Shown here: positions 1 through 5,543 of the stretch, in pieces
Position numbering within the stretch: the first letter of the stretch is position 1
Layout of the letters: each line of letters opens with the position of its first letter
NCBI GenBank assembly: GCA_023415525.1
Contig: JAEZKI010000215.1
Span: forward strand, 1-5,543
Origin: Bacillota bacterium
GTDB lineage: Bacteria; Bacillota; Clostridia; Lachnospirales; Cellulosilyticaceae
Direction of reading: 5' to 3'
Length of the DNA: 5,543 nucleotides
Notes under the pieces: generated by a model
Told to the model about the DNA's origin: nothing
Databases searched by the model: none
Seen by the model: only the letters and a program-made list of their open reading frames with translations
Made by a program: the position numbers and the translations under genes

Positions 1-161
1 CCATAGGGAAGATATACATAATAGTCAAAATTAAATCCTTTCTCAGGATTAGCCTTTACTTTAGTAACGCTACCTCTTATGACAAAGACCTTCCAATAAC
101 CTAATACCATTAAAAGTATGACACCCATAACTCCTAAAGCTAAAAATACCTTCTTCCTCAT
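1..161 (-). CDS. Exported or membrane-anchored protein, N-terminal fragment (possible alpha/beta-hydrolase-like)
   Basis: The first 53 codons of a gene that runs off the left edge. The ATG at 159-161 is preceded by GGAGGA (169-174) with a 7-nt spacer, which fixes the start. The protein begins MRKK, followed by a hydrophobic stretch at about residues 5-23 (VFLALGVMGVILLMVLGYW). This is a signal peptide or, since no clear AxA-type cleavage site follows, more likely an uncleaved N-terminal anchor that places the rest outside the membrane. The first visible mature part reads NPEKGFNFDYYVYLPY. That resembles the first strand of secreted esterase/alpha-beta hydrolase-like proteins (GFxxxYYxYxP), but no catalytic residue lies in the window, so the family is a guess. 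It is on the same strand as pflB but separated from it by a terminator, and has its own promoter at 268-296. Export is fairly certain; function is not. Confidence 0.75.
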   Translation of the reverse strand, partial: MRKKVFLALGVMGVILLMVLGYWKVFVIRGSVTKVKANPEKGFNFDYYVYLPY

Positions 162-192
162 TATAATATCCTCCAACTCTAAATAGACGAAT

Positions 193-220
193 AGGGGCAG
201 CATGTTGGGCTTTAACCCCT
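193..220 (-). other. G/C-rich hairpin in the leader of the exported-protein gene
   Basis: In the minus-strand transcript, AGGGG (220-216) pairs with CCCCT (197-193), and an inner AGC (211-209) pairs with GCU (201-199). The inner loop is CCAACAU, with UUAA opposite a single G between the two stems. A GCCC inside the structure could pair alternatively with the GGGG. It starts about 40 nt after the predicted transcript start and ends about 30 nt before the ATG. I recognise no riboswitch class. On the plus strand the same hairpin is followed by TTTT, so it could also stop rightward transcripts. Structure is seen; role is unknown. Confidence 0.5.
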
Positions 221-267
221 TTTCAGATAAATTAAGTGATTATTAAAAATATTTAAATTACAATAAC

Positions 268-296
268 ATTATATTGCTAGCCCTACTTACTGTCAA
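268..296 (-). promoter_or_regulatory. Consensus sigma-A promoter of the exported-protein gene
   Basis: On the minus strand the sequence reads TTGACA (291-296), a 17-nt spacer, then TATAAT (268-273): a perfect match to the vegetative consensus in both boxes and spacing. Transcription would start near position 261, giving a leader of about 100 nt before the ATG at 161. It lies just past the pflB terminator, so the exported-protein gene is an independent transcription unit. Confidence 0.85.
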
Positions 297-306
297 TTTA
301 CACAGT

Positions 307-342
307 AAAAAGCCACGCAAACATAGTGTTTACGTGGCTTTT
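307..342 (-). terminator. Intrinsic terminator of pflB
   Basis: Read on the minus strand, a 12-bp stem (GCCACG, a U-G wobble, AAACA) closes on a 3-nt CUA loop and is flanked by AAAA before and UUUU after. The wobble at 332/318 pairs only in the leftward transcript; on the plus strand the same position is a C-A mismatch, which suggests it serves pflB. It begins 18 nt beyond the pflB stop codon. Confidence 0.9.
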
Positions 343-359
343 AATATTTTTAATATCGA

Positions 360-2582
360 CTACATTCTCTCGTGGAAAGTTCTACTAATAACGTCTAATT
401 GTTGTTCACGTGTTAATTTAATGAAGTTTACTGCATAACCTGATACACGAATGGTTAATTGAGGGTATTTTTCTGGATGATCCATGGCATCTAAAAGGAC
501 ATCTTTATGAAGAACATTCACGTTAATGTGTTGTCCTGTTTGACCAAAGTAACCATCGAGAATACCTACCATGTTACTTATTCTCTCTTCTGGGTTGTGT
601 CCAAGAGTAGCTGGTACTAAAGAGAAAGTATAGGAGATACCATCTTGTGCATGTTGAAAGGGTAATTTAGCTACTGAAGCACATGCTGCAAGAACACCTT
701 TTGTTTCTCTACCATTCATTGGGTTAGCACCTGGTGAGAATGGCACACCTGCTTTACGTCCATCTGGAGTAGCTCCAGTTTTCTTACCATATACAACGTT
801 TGAAGTAATGGTAAGAACAGATTGTGTATAAAGTGCATTTCTATATGGTGTATGTTTTCTTACTTCATTCATGAAGTCTTCTACAAGATGGCAAGCGATA
901 TCATCTACACGGTCATCATTGTTACCGTATGCTGGGTATTCTCCTTCAATCTGGAAGTCTATAGCAATACCTTCTTCATTTCTTACTGGCTTAACTTTAG
1001 CGTATTTAATAGCAGATAAAGAGTCTGTGGCTACAGCAAGGCCAGCAATACCACATGCCATTGTTCTTAAAATATCTGTATCATGAAGAGCCATTTCGAT
1101 TCTTTCATAAGCATATTTGTCGTGCATGAAGTGGATGATATTAAGGGCGTCTGTATAAGTTTTAGCTACCCACTCTTTTGTTATTTGATAATTTTTCATT
1201 ACTTTATCGTAATCTAAATACTCATCTGTCATAGGTTCAATGCCTGGTACTACTTTAATACCTGTTTTCTCATCTACCCCACCATTGATAGCATAAAGTA
1301 CAGCTTTAGCAAGGTTCGCTCTTGCTCCAAAGAATTGCATTTGTTTACCAATACGCATTGGTGATACACAACAAGCAATACCGTAGTCATCCCCAAATTG
1401 TGGTCTCATGAGGTCATCGCTCTCATATTGGATAGCTGATGTATCAATAGATACTTTTGCACAGAAGTCTTTGTAACCTTGTGGGAATTTGTTACTCCAA
1501 AGTACAGTTAAGTTTGGTTCTGGAGCTGGTCCAATATTATAAAGTGTATGCAAGTAACGGAAGCTGTTTTTAGTAACAAGTGATGCACTTTCATCTTCAA
1601 GGATACCACCTAGTGATTCTGTTACCCATGTAGGATCACCAGAGAATAATTCATTATATTCTGGTGTTCTTAAGAAACGAATGATACGAAGCTTCATAAT
1701 GAAATGGTCAATAATTTCTTGTGCTTCTTTTTCTGTAATAAGACCTTCTTGTAAGTCTCTTTCAGCATAAATATCAAGGAAAGTACTTGTACGCCCAATA
1801 GACATGGCTGCACCATCTTGCTCTTTTGTTGCTGCAAGGTAAGCAAGATATAACCATTGTACAGCTTCTTTGAAGTTTGTAGCTGGTCTTGATAAGTCAA
1901 AACCATACATTTCACCTAATTGTTTAAGTTCTTTAAGTGCTTTGATTTGTTCTGAGATTTCTTCGATATCTCTCATTGATTCTACTGTAAAGAGAGTAGA
2001 ACGCGCTGCTTTATCTTTTGTTTTTTCTTCAATTAAACGATCAACTCCATAAAGAGCTACCCTTCTATAGTCACCAATAATACGACCACGACCATAAGCA
2101 TCTGGAAGTCCTGTAATAACACCTACTTTACGAGCTGTACGGATATCCGCATTATAAACGTCAAATACACCCTCATTATGTGTTTTTCTATATTTTGTAT
2201 AGATTTCTTTCATTTGTGGATCAATTTCATAATCATAAGATTTAAGGGCATTTTCTACTACACGAATACCACCATTTGGATGACAGCTTCTAACAAGTGG
2301 TTCTTCTGTTTGAAGACCTACAATTTGCTCTTTATCTTTATCGATGTAACCTGCACCATGAGAAGTGATTGTTGCTGGTGTTTTTGTATCTGCAAAACAA
2401 CCTCTTTCTCTTTCTTTTTTCATAGCTTCGCCAAGCTGCTCCCAAAGTGCTAGGGTATTAGCTGTTGGACCTTCAAGGAAGCTATCATCACCTGTGTATT
2501 CTGTATAGTTTGTTACAATAAAGTCTCTTACGTTAATTTCGTTTTCCCATTTACCTGGTTTAAAACTTCTCCATTGTTCCAT
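360..2582 (-). CDS. pflB: Pyruvate formate-lyase (formate C-acetyltransferase)
   Basis: A cytoplasmic glycyl-radical enzyme that converts pyruvate and CoA to acetyl-CoA and formate in anaerobic sugar fermentation. The 740-residue length is close to the about 760 of E. coli PflB. The N-terminal PFL domain fills roughly residues 1-610. It carries the adjacent catalytic cysteines Cys404-Cys405 in GIACCVSPM; the double cysteine marks true PFL, whereas glycerol/diol dehydratase and choline lyase relatives have one. The C-terminal glycine-radical domain carries RVSGYAVNF with the radical Gly715, 25 residues from the end. The protein ends in RTFHERM and appears intact. The ATG at 2580-2582 is the only plausible start: an in-frame TAG lies five codons upstream, at 2598-2600. 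The strong Shine-Dalgarno is unusually far away (see 2583-2635). The activating radical-SAM enzyme gene pflA is not downstream, where it often sits; a terminator and an unrelated gene follow. A divergent TrmB-type regulator lies upstream. Identification is secure. Confidence 0.98.
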   Translation of the reverse strand: MEQWRSFKPGKWENEINVRDFIVTNYTEYTGDDSFLEGPTANTLALWEQLGEAMKKERERGCFADTKTPATITSHGAGYIDKDKEQIVGLQTEEPLVRSCHPNGGIRVVENALKSYDYEIDPQMKEIYTKYRKTHNEGVFDVYNADIRTARKVGVITGLPDAYGRGRIIGDYRRVALYGVDRLIEEKTKDKAARSTLFTVESMRDIEEISEQIKALKELKQLGEMYGFDLSRPATNFKEAVQWLYLAYLAATKEQDGAAMSIGRTSTFLDIYAERDLQEGLITEKEAQEIIDHFIMKLRIIRFLRTPEYNELFSGDPTWVTESLGGILEDESASLVTKNSFRYLHTLYNIGPAPEPNLTVLWSNKFPQGYKDFCAKVSIDTSAIQYESDDLMRPQFGDDYGIACCVSPMRIGKQMQFFGARANLAKAVLYAINGGVDEKTGIKVVPGIEPMTDEYLDYDKVMKNYQITKEWVAKTYTDALNIIHFMHDKYAYERIEMALHDTDILRTMACGIAGLAVATDSLSAIKYAKVKPVRNEEGIAIDFQIEGEYPAYGNNDDRVDDIACHLVEDFMNEVRKHTPYRNALYTQSVLTITSNVVYGKKTGATPDGRKAGVPFSPGANPMNGRETKGVLAACASVAKLPFQHAQDGISYTFSLVPATLGHNPEERISNMVGILDGYFGQTGQHINVNVLHKDVLLDAMDHPEKYPQLTIRVSGYAVNFIKLTREQQLDVISRTFHERM

Positions 2583-2635
2583 ATGTTCTGTAGATACCTA
2601 AAGCTTATCCTTAGGCTCTACTCCACCTCCTTTTT
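2583..2635 (-). promoter_or_regulatory. Unusual pflB ribosome-binding region with hairpin between Shine-Dalgarno and ATG
   Basis: AAAGGAGGTG, the full complement of the usual 16S rRNA tail, is read on the minus strand at about 2633-2624, but its GGAGG core ends 43 nt before the pflB ATG. Between them GUAGA (2621-2617) pairs with UCUAC (2594-2590), and CCUAA (2615-2611) pairs with UUAGG (2601-2597), with a small internal loop (one G against UA) and a 9-nt apical loop. If folded, GGAGG and ATG are separated by 4 + 7 = 11 unpaired nt, near the normal distance. No better Shine-Dalgarno lies close to the ATG. The sequences are seen; the folding and function are inferred. Confidence 0.6.
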
Positions 2636-2675
2636 GATGTCTATGTAATTAGATACTGGTTTGAATTGAAGAAAA

Positions 2676-2690
2676 TGTATACTGTATACA
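2676..2690. promoter_or_regulatory. Perfect palindrome, probable operator in the pflB leader
   Basis: TGTATAC, one T, GTATACA: a perfect 7-1-7 inverted repeat. It lies about 12-26 nt downstream of the predicted pflB transcription start, where a bound repressor would block initiation or clearance. The size and symmetry fit a dimeric winged-helix regulator. The divergent TrmB-like protein is the nearest candidate, but GntR-type proteins also favour GTATAC-like sites, so the binder is unknown. Confidence 0.55.
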
Positions 2691-2708
2691 GTCCCTTTTG
2701 ATGAATTC

Positions 2709-2737
2709 ATTTTACACCTTAGGATAACATTAGTCAA
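2709..2737 (-). promoter_or_regulatory. Probable pflB promoter
   Basis: On the minus strand TTGACT (2737-2732), a 17-nt spacer and TAAAAT (2714-2709) form a good sigma-A promoter. Transcription would begin near 2702 and give a leader of about 120 nt containing the palindrome at 2676-2690 and the unusual ribosome-binding region. The surroundings are very AT-rich, so further or alternative starts upstream cannot be excluded. Confidence 0.7.
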
Positions 2738-2873
2738 TAGTAATTATTATTTAATAAATATTGATTATTAAAAGTTATTATCAAATATTTTAAATATTAT
2801 ATATATTCGTTGTTTTATCATATTATTTTATTTAGTCTTATTGCTTTATCTAAGATAATTTTTATATAATATA
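2738..2873. other. AT-rich spacer between divergent promoters
   Basis: About 136 nt of extremely AT-rich DNA with no coding potential on either strand. The only structure noted is an imperfect 24-bp palindrome at 2761-2784 (TTGAT, 14 nt, ATCAA, with partial symmetry inside) and an overlapping TTTAATA/TATTAAA repeat. These lie upstream of the pflB -35 box, where an activator or bent DNA could act, but AT-rich palindromes arise easily by chance. Confidence 0.5.
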
Positions 2874-2902
2874 TTGACAACTTTTAGCGCCTCTTATATA
2901 GT
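2874..2902 (+). promoter_or_regulatory. Consensus promoter of the regulator-lysA operon
   Basis: TTGACA (2874-2879), a 17-nt spacer and TATAGT (2897-2902) make a strong sigma-A promoter, with transcription starting near 2909 and a leader of about 25 nt. The TTG of the -35 box is also an in-frame possible start codon for the regulator, but it would lie outside this transcript, which argues for the ATG at 2934. Confidence 0.8.
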
Positions 2903-2922
2903 AGTACTAAATAATACTACTA
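2899..2922. promoter_or_regulatory. Inverted repeat over the -10 box and start of the regulator operon
   Basis: TAGTAGTA (2899-2906), 8 nt, TACTACTA (2915-2922) is a perfect 8-8-8 inverted repeat. It overlaps the -10 box and the predicted start site and reaches the edge of the ribosome binding site. Its left arm lies upstream of the predicted start, so it is better read as a DNA operator than as an RNA hairpin. The position suggests repression, possibly autoregulation by the TrmB-like protein it precedes. It does not share an obvious sequence with the palindrome at 2676-2690. Confidence 0.55.
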
Positions 2923-2933
2923 AAGGTGATTTT

Positions 2934-3623
2934 ATGGATTTTACAACTTGTCTACAAAAAATAGGTTTTTCTCCTATTGAAGCGACTGTGTTTATCACAT
3001 TATGTAAGCATGGAAGCCTAACAGGATATGAAGTGGCTAAGCTTAGTGGCATTTCACGCTCTAATGTTTATGCAGCACTCTATAGCTTGCAAGAAAAAGG
3101 ACGCTGTGCTCTTTCTGAAGGTGAACCCACTAAATATGTAGCTCTATCTAAGGAAGAATTACTTCTTTCCGTTAAAAGAGAGATGAATCATACATTAGAA
3201 CAACTGGAAATTTATTTTCCTGAAAGCGTTTCTATTTCAGAACCTTATATAACTGTTAAAGGTTATGAAAATGTCCTTCATAAGATTAAAAATAGCATCT
3301 TACTCTGCCAATCTCATCTCTACATTCTAAGTACGTCTTGCTACATTGAACTTTTAGAAAAAGAACTCTTAGAGATTGCTTCTACAAAAAAAGTCACAAT
3401 TATCTGTGACCAACCTCTAGCTATAGATTATGGTATGATTACTTATGTTCGAAACAAACCACCTCAAGGCTTTCATATGATTATAGATACACAATCTGTT
3501 ATCACTGGTGACTTAGCCTCAAAGGAGGCACAATGTTTATTTTCTTCCCACCAGTCTTTAGTCCGTCTGATGCGAGAATCTTTTATAACTGAATTAGATA
3601 TCATTAAACTTACCCATCATTAA
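2934..3623 (+). CDS. TrmB-family transcriptional regulator
   Basis: A predicted 229-residue DNA-binding regulator. Residues about 1-75 form a TrmB-type winged helix: an opening helix (LQKIGFSPIEATVFITL), then a helix-turn-helix with recognition segment SGISRSNVYAALYSLQEKG (38-56), and a wing ending in PTKYVAL. A helical linker follows (about 73-95), rich in E, L and K and suited to dimer contact. Residues about 104-229 look like the TrmB effector/PLD-like regulatory domain (YITVKGYENVLHKIKNSI onward). Family members often sense sugars or other metabolites; the ligand here is not evident. The start ATG at 2934 has AAAGGTG (2922-2928) with a 5-nt spacer. A longer frame from TTG at 2874 would start in the -35 box and is rejected. 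The gene is divergent from pflB and only 10 nt from lysA, so it is a candidate regulator of both. Family assignment is good; targets are inferred. Confidence 0.85.
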   Translation: MDFTTCLQKIGFSPIEATVFITLCKHGSLTGYEVAKLSGISRSNVYAALYSLQEKGRCALSEGEPTKYVALSKEELLLSVKREMNHTLEQLEIYFPESVSISEPYITVKGYENVLHKIKNSILLCQSHLYILSTSCYIELLEKELLEIASTKKVTIICDQPLAIDYGMITYVRNKPPQGFHMIIDTQSVITGDLASKEAQCLFSSHQSLVRLMRESFITELDIIKLTHH

Positions 3624-3633
3624 GGAGGATTTT

Positions 3634-4884
3634 ATGTACACACTCAATGGTTTTTTTACCCAAGAAACAAATTTCTATGGCGGTCATGATGTATTTGAGC
3701 TTTTAGCGCAATATGGTAGCCCTCTTTATATTTATAATGAAGCTATCTTAAGAAAACGTTGTCAAGAAATGAAGCACCTTGTGACTTATCCTAATTTTGT
3801 TCCTCATTACTCTATCAAGGCCAACACCAATATTCATCTTTTAAAAATTGTACGAGAGGAAGGTCTTCATGCAGATGTCATGAGCCCTGGCGAAATCTTT
3901 TTGGCTAAACAAAGTGGCTTTACAAGTAAAGAACTCTTCTTTATACCTAACAATGTGACATCAGATGATTTACGCTATGCTATTAACGAAAATGTCCTAA
4001 CGAGTATAGATTCCCTTGATCAACTTAAGCTTTTTGGCGAACTAAATAAGGGCGGCAAAGTAGCTATTCGCTTTAATCCTGGAGTAGGTGCTGGTCACCA
4101 TGAGAAAGTCGTGACAGGTGGTAAAAAAACTAAATTTGGTGTTAATCCAGAAGATATACCCGAAGTGAAGAAAATCCTTGAACAGTATAATTTAAAGCTC
4201 GTTGGCATTAATCAACATATTGGTTCCCTTTTTATGGATGGAGCTCCCTATATCCAAAGCCTTGATTCCATCTTAAATATTGCACGACAGTTTGAAGACT
4301 TAAATTTTGTAGATTTAGGGGGTGGTTTTGGTATTCCTTATCATAAACAAGATGGCGAGGCGCGATTAGATATTGAAGCTCTTGGAAAAGCTCTTGATCC
4401 TGTTCTTTTTGACTTTGCTAAAGAGTATGGTAAGAACATTCAATTTCAAATTGAACCTGGACGTTATATTCCTTGTGAATCTTGTGTCCTTTTAGGCGAT
4501 GTGACAGCCACTAAAACCAATGGTGGTGTCCATTATATAGGTTGTAATATTGGTTTTAATGCTCTTCAACGTCCTATTATGTATGATTCACATCACGATA
4601 TTGAAATTTATTCTAAAGAAAATCGTACTTTAGCTCCTGAACCTTTTACTGTAGTCGGTAATATCTGCGAGAGTGGTGATATTCTTGCCAAAGGCAGAGT
4701 TCTTCCTCCCGCTTATAGTGGAGATGCCCTTGCCTTAATGGATGCTGGTGCCTATGGTTACAGTATGGCTTCTTGCTACAATCAACGTTTTAGACCTGCT
4801 GAAATACTTATTACAGAATCCGGTAACGTCCGTCTAATTCGTAAGCGAGATACTTTTGAGGATTTACTGCGTAATATGCTTTAA
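3634..4884 (+). CDS. lysA: Diaminopimelate decarboxylase
   Basis: A PLP enzyme of fold type III that decarboxylates meso-2,6-diaminopimelate to L-lysine, the last step of lysine synthesis, in the cytoplasm. The 416 residues match the family's usual length. Visible motifs in order: the PLP-binding Lys62 in YSIKAN; RFNPGVGAGHH (146-156) and KTKFGV (165-170); HIGS (195-198); the glycine loop DLGGGFG (227-233) and EPGRY (274-278), which hold the PLP phosphate; CESGD (345-349), which supplies the active-site Cys345 across the dimer and is typical of diaminopimelate rather than ornithine decarboxylases; and YGYSMASCYN (374-383). The start ATG lies 10 nt after the regulator's stop, and the Shine-Dalgarno TAAGGAGG overlaps that stop codon, so the two genes are cotranscribed and probably translationally coupled. 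No other lysine gene is present. The frame is intact and ends before the terminator at 4961-5011. Function is secure; its link to pflB control is inferred. Confidence 0.96.
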   Translation: MYTLNGFFTQETNFYGGHDVFELLAQYGSPLYIYNEAILRKRCQEMKHLVTYPNFVPHYSIKANTNIHLLKIVREEGLHADVMSPGEIFLAKQSGFTSKELFFIPNNVTSDDLRYAINENVLTSIDSLDQLKLFGELNKGGKVAIRFNPGVGAGHHEKVVTGGKKTKFGVNPEDIPEVKKILEQYNLKLVGINQHIGSLFMDGAPYIQSLDSILNIARQFEDLNFVDLGGGFGIPYHKQDGEARLDIEALGKALDPVLFDFAKEYGKNIQFQIEPGRYIPCESCVLLGDVTATKTNGGVHYIGCNIGFNALQRPIMYDSHHDIEIYSKENRTLAPEPFTVVGNICESGDILAKGRVLPPAYSGDALALMDAGAYGYSMASCYNQRFRPAEILITESGNVRLIRKRDTFEDLLRNML

Positions 4885-4894
4885 AATAAAGGTG

Positions 4895-4923
4895 AACTAA
4901 GCGTAGTTATTCCTAACATAGGA
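4895..4923 (+). other. Two small tandem hairpins downstream of lysA
   Basis: AACTA-AGCG-TAGTT (4895-4908) is followed two bases later by TCCTA-ACA-TAGGA (4911-4923), each a perfect 5-bp stem. They lie between the lysA stop and the main terminator. They may be an RNA 3' end structure or part of a dispersed short repeat. Neither is followed by a T-run, so they are not terminators in themselves. Confidence 0.35.
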
Positions 4924-4960
4924 GTAGCAACACGAGAAATAAATTAGCTATGAAACAACG

Positions 4961-5011
4961 GAACATAGAAAAGGGTGAGAAGCAACACACTTCTCACCCT
5001 TTTCTATGTTC
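4961..5011 (+). terminator. Long-stem terminator after the regulator-lysA operon
   Basis: A perfect 22-bp inverted repeat (arms 4961-4982 and 4990-5011) with a 7-nt loop, CAACACA. The inner G/C-rich stem (GGGTGAGAAG with CTTCTCACCC) is preceded by AAAA and followed by TTTT, so it has terminator form on both strands. On the plus strand it ends the operon about 77 nt after the lysA stop. Confidence 0.85.
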
Positions 5012-5175
5012 TATAGAGAATTAGGTTTAAGACCTATACCTTGGTTGATGCTATCACGATTACATTTTCCTCTAAATATCCCAGTACTATTCTGTCCAAG
5101 ATTACTTTTGTGGAAAAAGAAATCTATATTTACCTTCAAGCTCTTATTTCGACACATTATCAATTTTATTTGTAT
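5012..5175. other. Intergenic DNA without a supported gene
   Basis: Short open frames exist here in several frames but none has a ribosome binding site or recognisable protein. A 48-codon minus-strand frame (5011-5157) ends exactly at the terminator stem but lacks a Shine-Dalgarno. A minor hairpin, TAGGT-TTAAG-ACCTA, lies at 5022-5036. Otherwise I see nothing. Confidence 0.5.
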
Positions 5176-5181
5176 TATAAT
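5153..5181 (+). promoter_or_regulatory. Possible promoter of the toroid-like gene
   Basis: A perfect -10 TATAAT lies at 5176-5181, inside the palindrome GTATTATAATAC. The hexamer 17 nt upstream, CACATT (5153-5158), is a poor -35; TCGACA (5149-5154) is closer to consensus but 21 nt away. The start would be near 5188, about 44 nt before the ATG. A promoter is needed here because a strong terminator precedes the gene. Confidence 0.45.
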
Positions 5182-5231
5182 ACATTTATCACCTTAACAG
5201 AGCTGAAATACCATAAAAAGGAGGATATACT

Positions 5232-5543
5232 ATGTCTGTGACCTATAAAGATGATATAGAAATCATTTTATCCCATCGCTATGACAATGGCGATGATTAT
5301 TGGGCAACCCCTGATAAGCGATTACTAAAGGGGGCTCCTTTTACAACTATTGAGAGTCCGCTTTACTTGTTGGAGTTAGGGTTATCTCCTGACGATCCTG
5401 TTATGAGAGGAACAGCAAATCTGATCTTCAGCGTTCAGAAAGATGATGGTCGTTTCAAAATATTCCCTACAGGTGGTGTTTATCCCTGTCACACAGTGGA
5501 AGCAGCCAGAACACTCTGCTATATGGGGTATTCACAAGATGAC
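5232..5543 (+). CDS. Alpha/alpha-toroid (prenyltransferase/squalene-cyclase-like) protein, N-terminal fragment
   Basis: The first 104 codons of a gene running off the right edge. The ATG at 5232 follows AAGGAGG (5218-5224) with a 7-nt spacer. There is no signal peptide (MSVTYKDDIE), so it is probably cytoplasmic. From about residue 24 the protein reads like helical-repeat proteins of the prenyltransferase/squalene-cyclase type: KGAPFTTIESPLYLLELGL (33-51), ANLIFSVQKDDGRFKIFP (62-79), then GGVYPCHTVEAARTLCYMGY (81-100) with a Cys-His pair at 86-87. Such proteins in Firmicutes are commonly labelled prenyltransferase by fold alone, and no reaction should be inferred; no DxDD-type catalytic motif is visible in the part present. 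It is separated from lysA by a terminator and is probably unrelated to it. Coding is near certain; family is moderate. Confidence 0.75.
   Translation, partial: MSVTYKDDIEIILSHRYDNGDDYWATPDKRLLKGAPFTTIESPLYLLELGLSPDDPVMRGTANLIFSVQKDDGRFKIFPTGGVYPCHTVEAARTLCYMGYSQDD

Noticed and set aside
193..220. Leader hairpin as a known riboswitch (preQ1, c-di-GMP, guanidine)
   Set aside because: None of the conserved core sequences of those classes could be seen.
822..1086. Plus-strand open frames inside pflB (also at 1870-2052 and 2178-2453) and the minus-strand frame 1694-1915
   Set aside because: They lie in other frames of a full-length conserved pflB, with no ribosome binding sites or recognisable products.
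2761..2784. FNR-type site upstream of pflB
   Set aside because: The TTGAT and ATCAA half-sites are 14 nt apart rather than 4.
2874..2933. Longer N-terminus for the TrmB regulator starting at TTG 2874
   Set aside because: The TTG is part of a consensus -35 box with a matching -10, has no Shine-Dalgarno, and the added 20 residues do not look like the family; ATG 2934 has AAAGGTG at good spacing.
4961..5011. End of a mobile element or CRISPR-like repeat
   Set aside because: A single perfect hairpin with A- and T-tracts just after a gene end is fully explained as a terminator; no second copy or transposase is in the window.
5006..5241. Two overlapping plus-strand frames downstream of the terminator
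   Set aside because: They begin in or just after the terminator, lack ribosome binding sites, are low-complexity hydrophobic reads of AT-rich DNA, and one overlaps the start of the toroid-like gene.

Overview
The window is AT-rich with strong AAGGAGG-type ribosome binding sites, textbook sigma-A promoters and short intergenic regions. Together with a pyruvate formate-lyase this points to an anaerobic or facultatively anaerobic low-GC Firmicute, most likely a clostridium (Lachnospiraceae/Cellulosilyticum-like is a guess, not shown). It looks like a chromosomal, mostly housekeeping region. I see no CRISPR array, tRNA, rRNA, insertion sequence or phage gene.

Layout, left to right. At 1-161 (minus) is the N-terminal part of an exported or membrane-anchored protein. 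It has its own consensus promoter and a roughly 100-nt leader containing a G/C-rich hairpin. At 360-2582 (minus) is a complete pyruvate formate-lyase gene (pflB), ended by a strong terminator at 307-342. At 2583-2933 is a 351-nt divergent control region. It holds the pflB promoter, a perfect 15-bp palindrome just inside the pflB transcript, an unusual pflB ribosome-binding region with a hairpin between the Shine-Dalgarno and the ATG, a promoter for the rightward genes, and an inverted repeat on that promoter. At 2934-3623 (plus) is a TrmB-family regulator and at 3634-4884 (plus) a diaminopimelate decarboxylase (lysA). These two form a tight bicistron that ends at a 22-bp-stem terminator (4961-5011). 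At 5232-5543 (plus) is the start of a protein resembling the alpha/alpha-toroid (prenyltransferase/squalene-cyclase-like) proteins, cut by the window edge.

How the genes may work together: PflB cleaves pyruvate to acetyl-CoA and formate in mixed-acid fermentation. The divergent TrmB-like regulator, with two palindromes in the shared control region, is the obvious candidate to control pflB and itself. LysA, which makes lysine from meso-diaminopimelate, is translationally close-coupled to that regulator, so lysine formation may follow the same signal. This is inference from layout. The PFL-activating enzyme gene (pflA) is not in the window.

I did not find a clear new biological system. The most interesting signals are in the pflB leader: a Shine-Dalgarno 43 nt from the start codon with an intervening hairpin that would bring it to about 11 nt, a possible 30-codon leader ORF ending at that Shine-Dalgarno, and the perfect palindrome.
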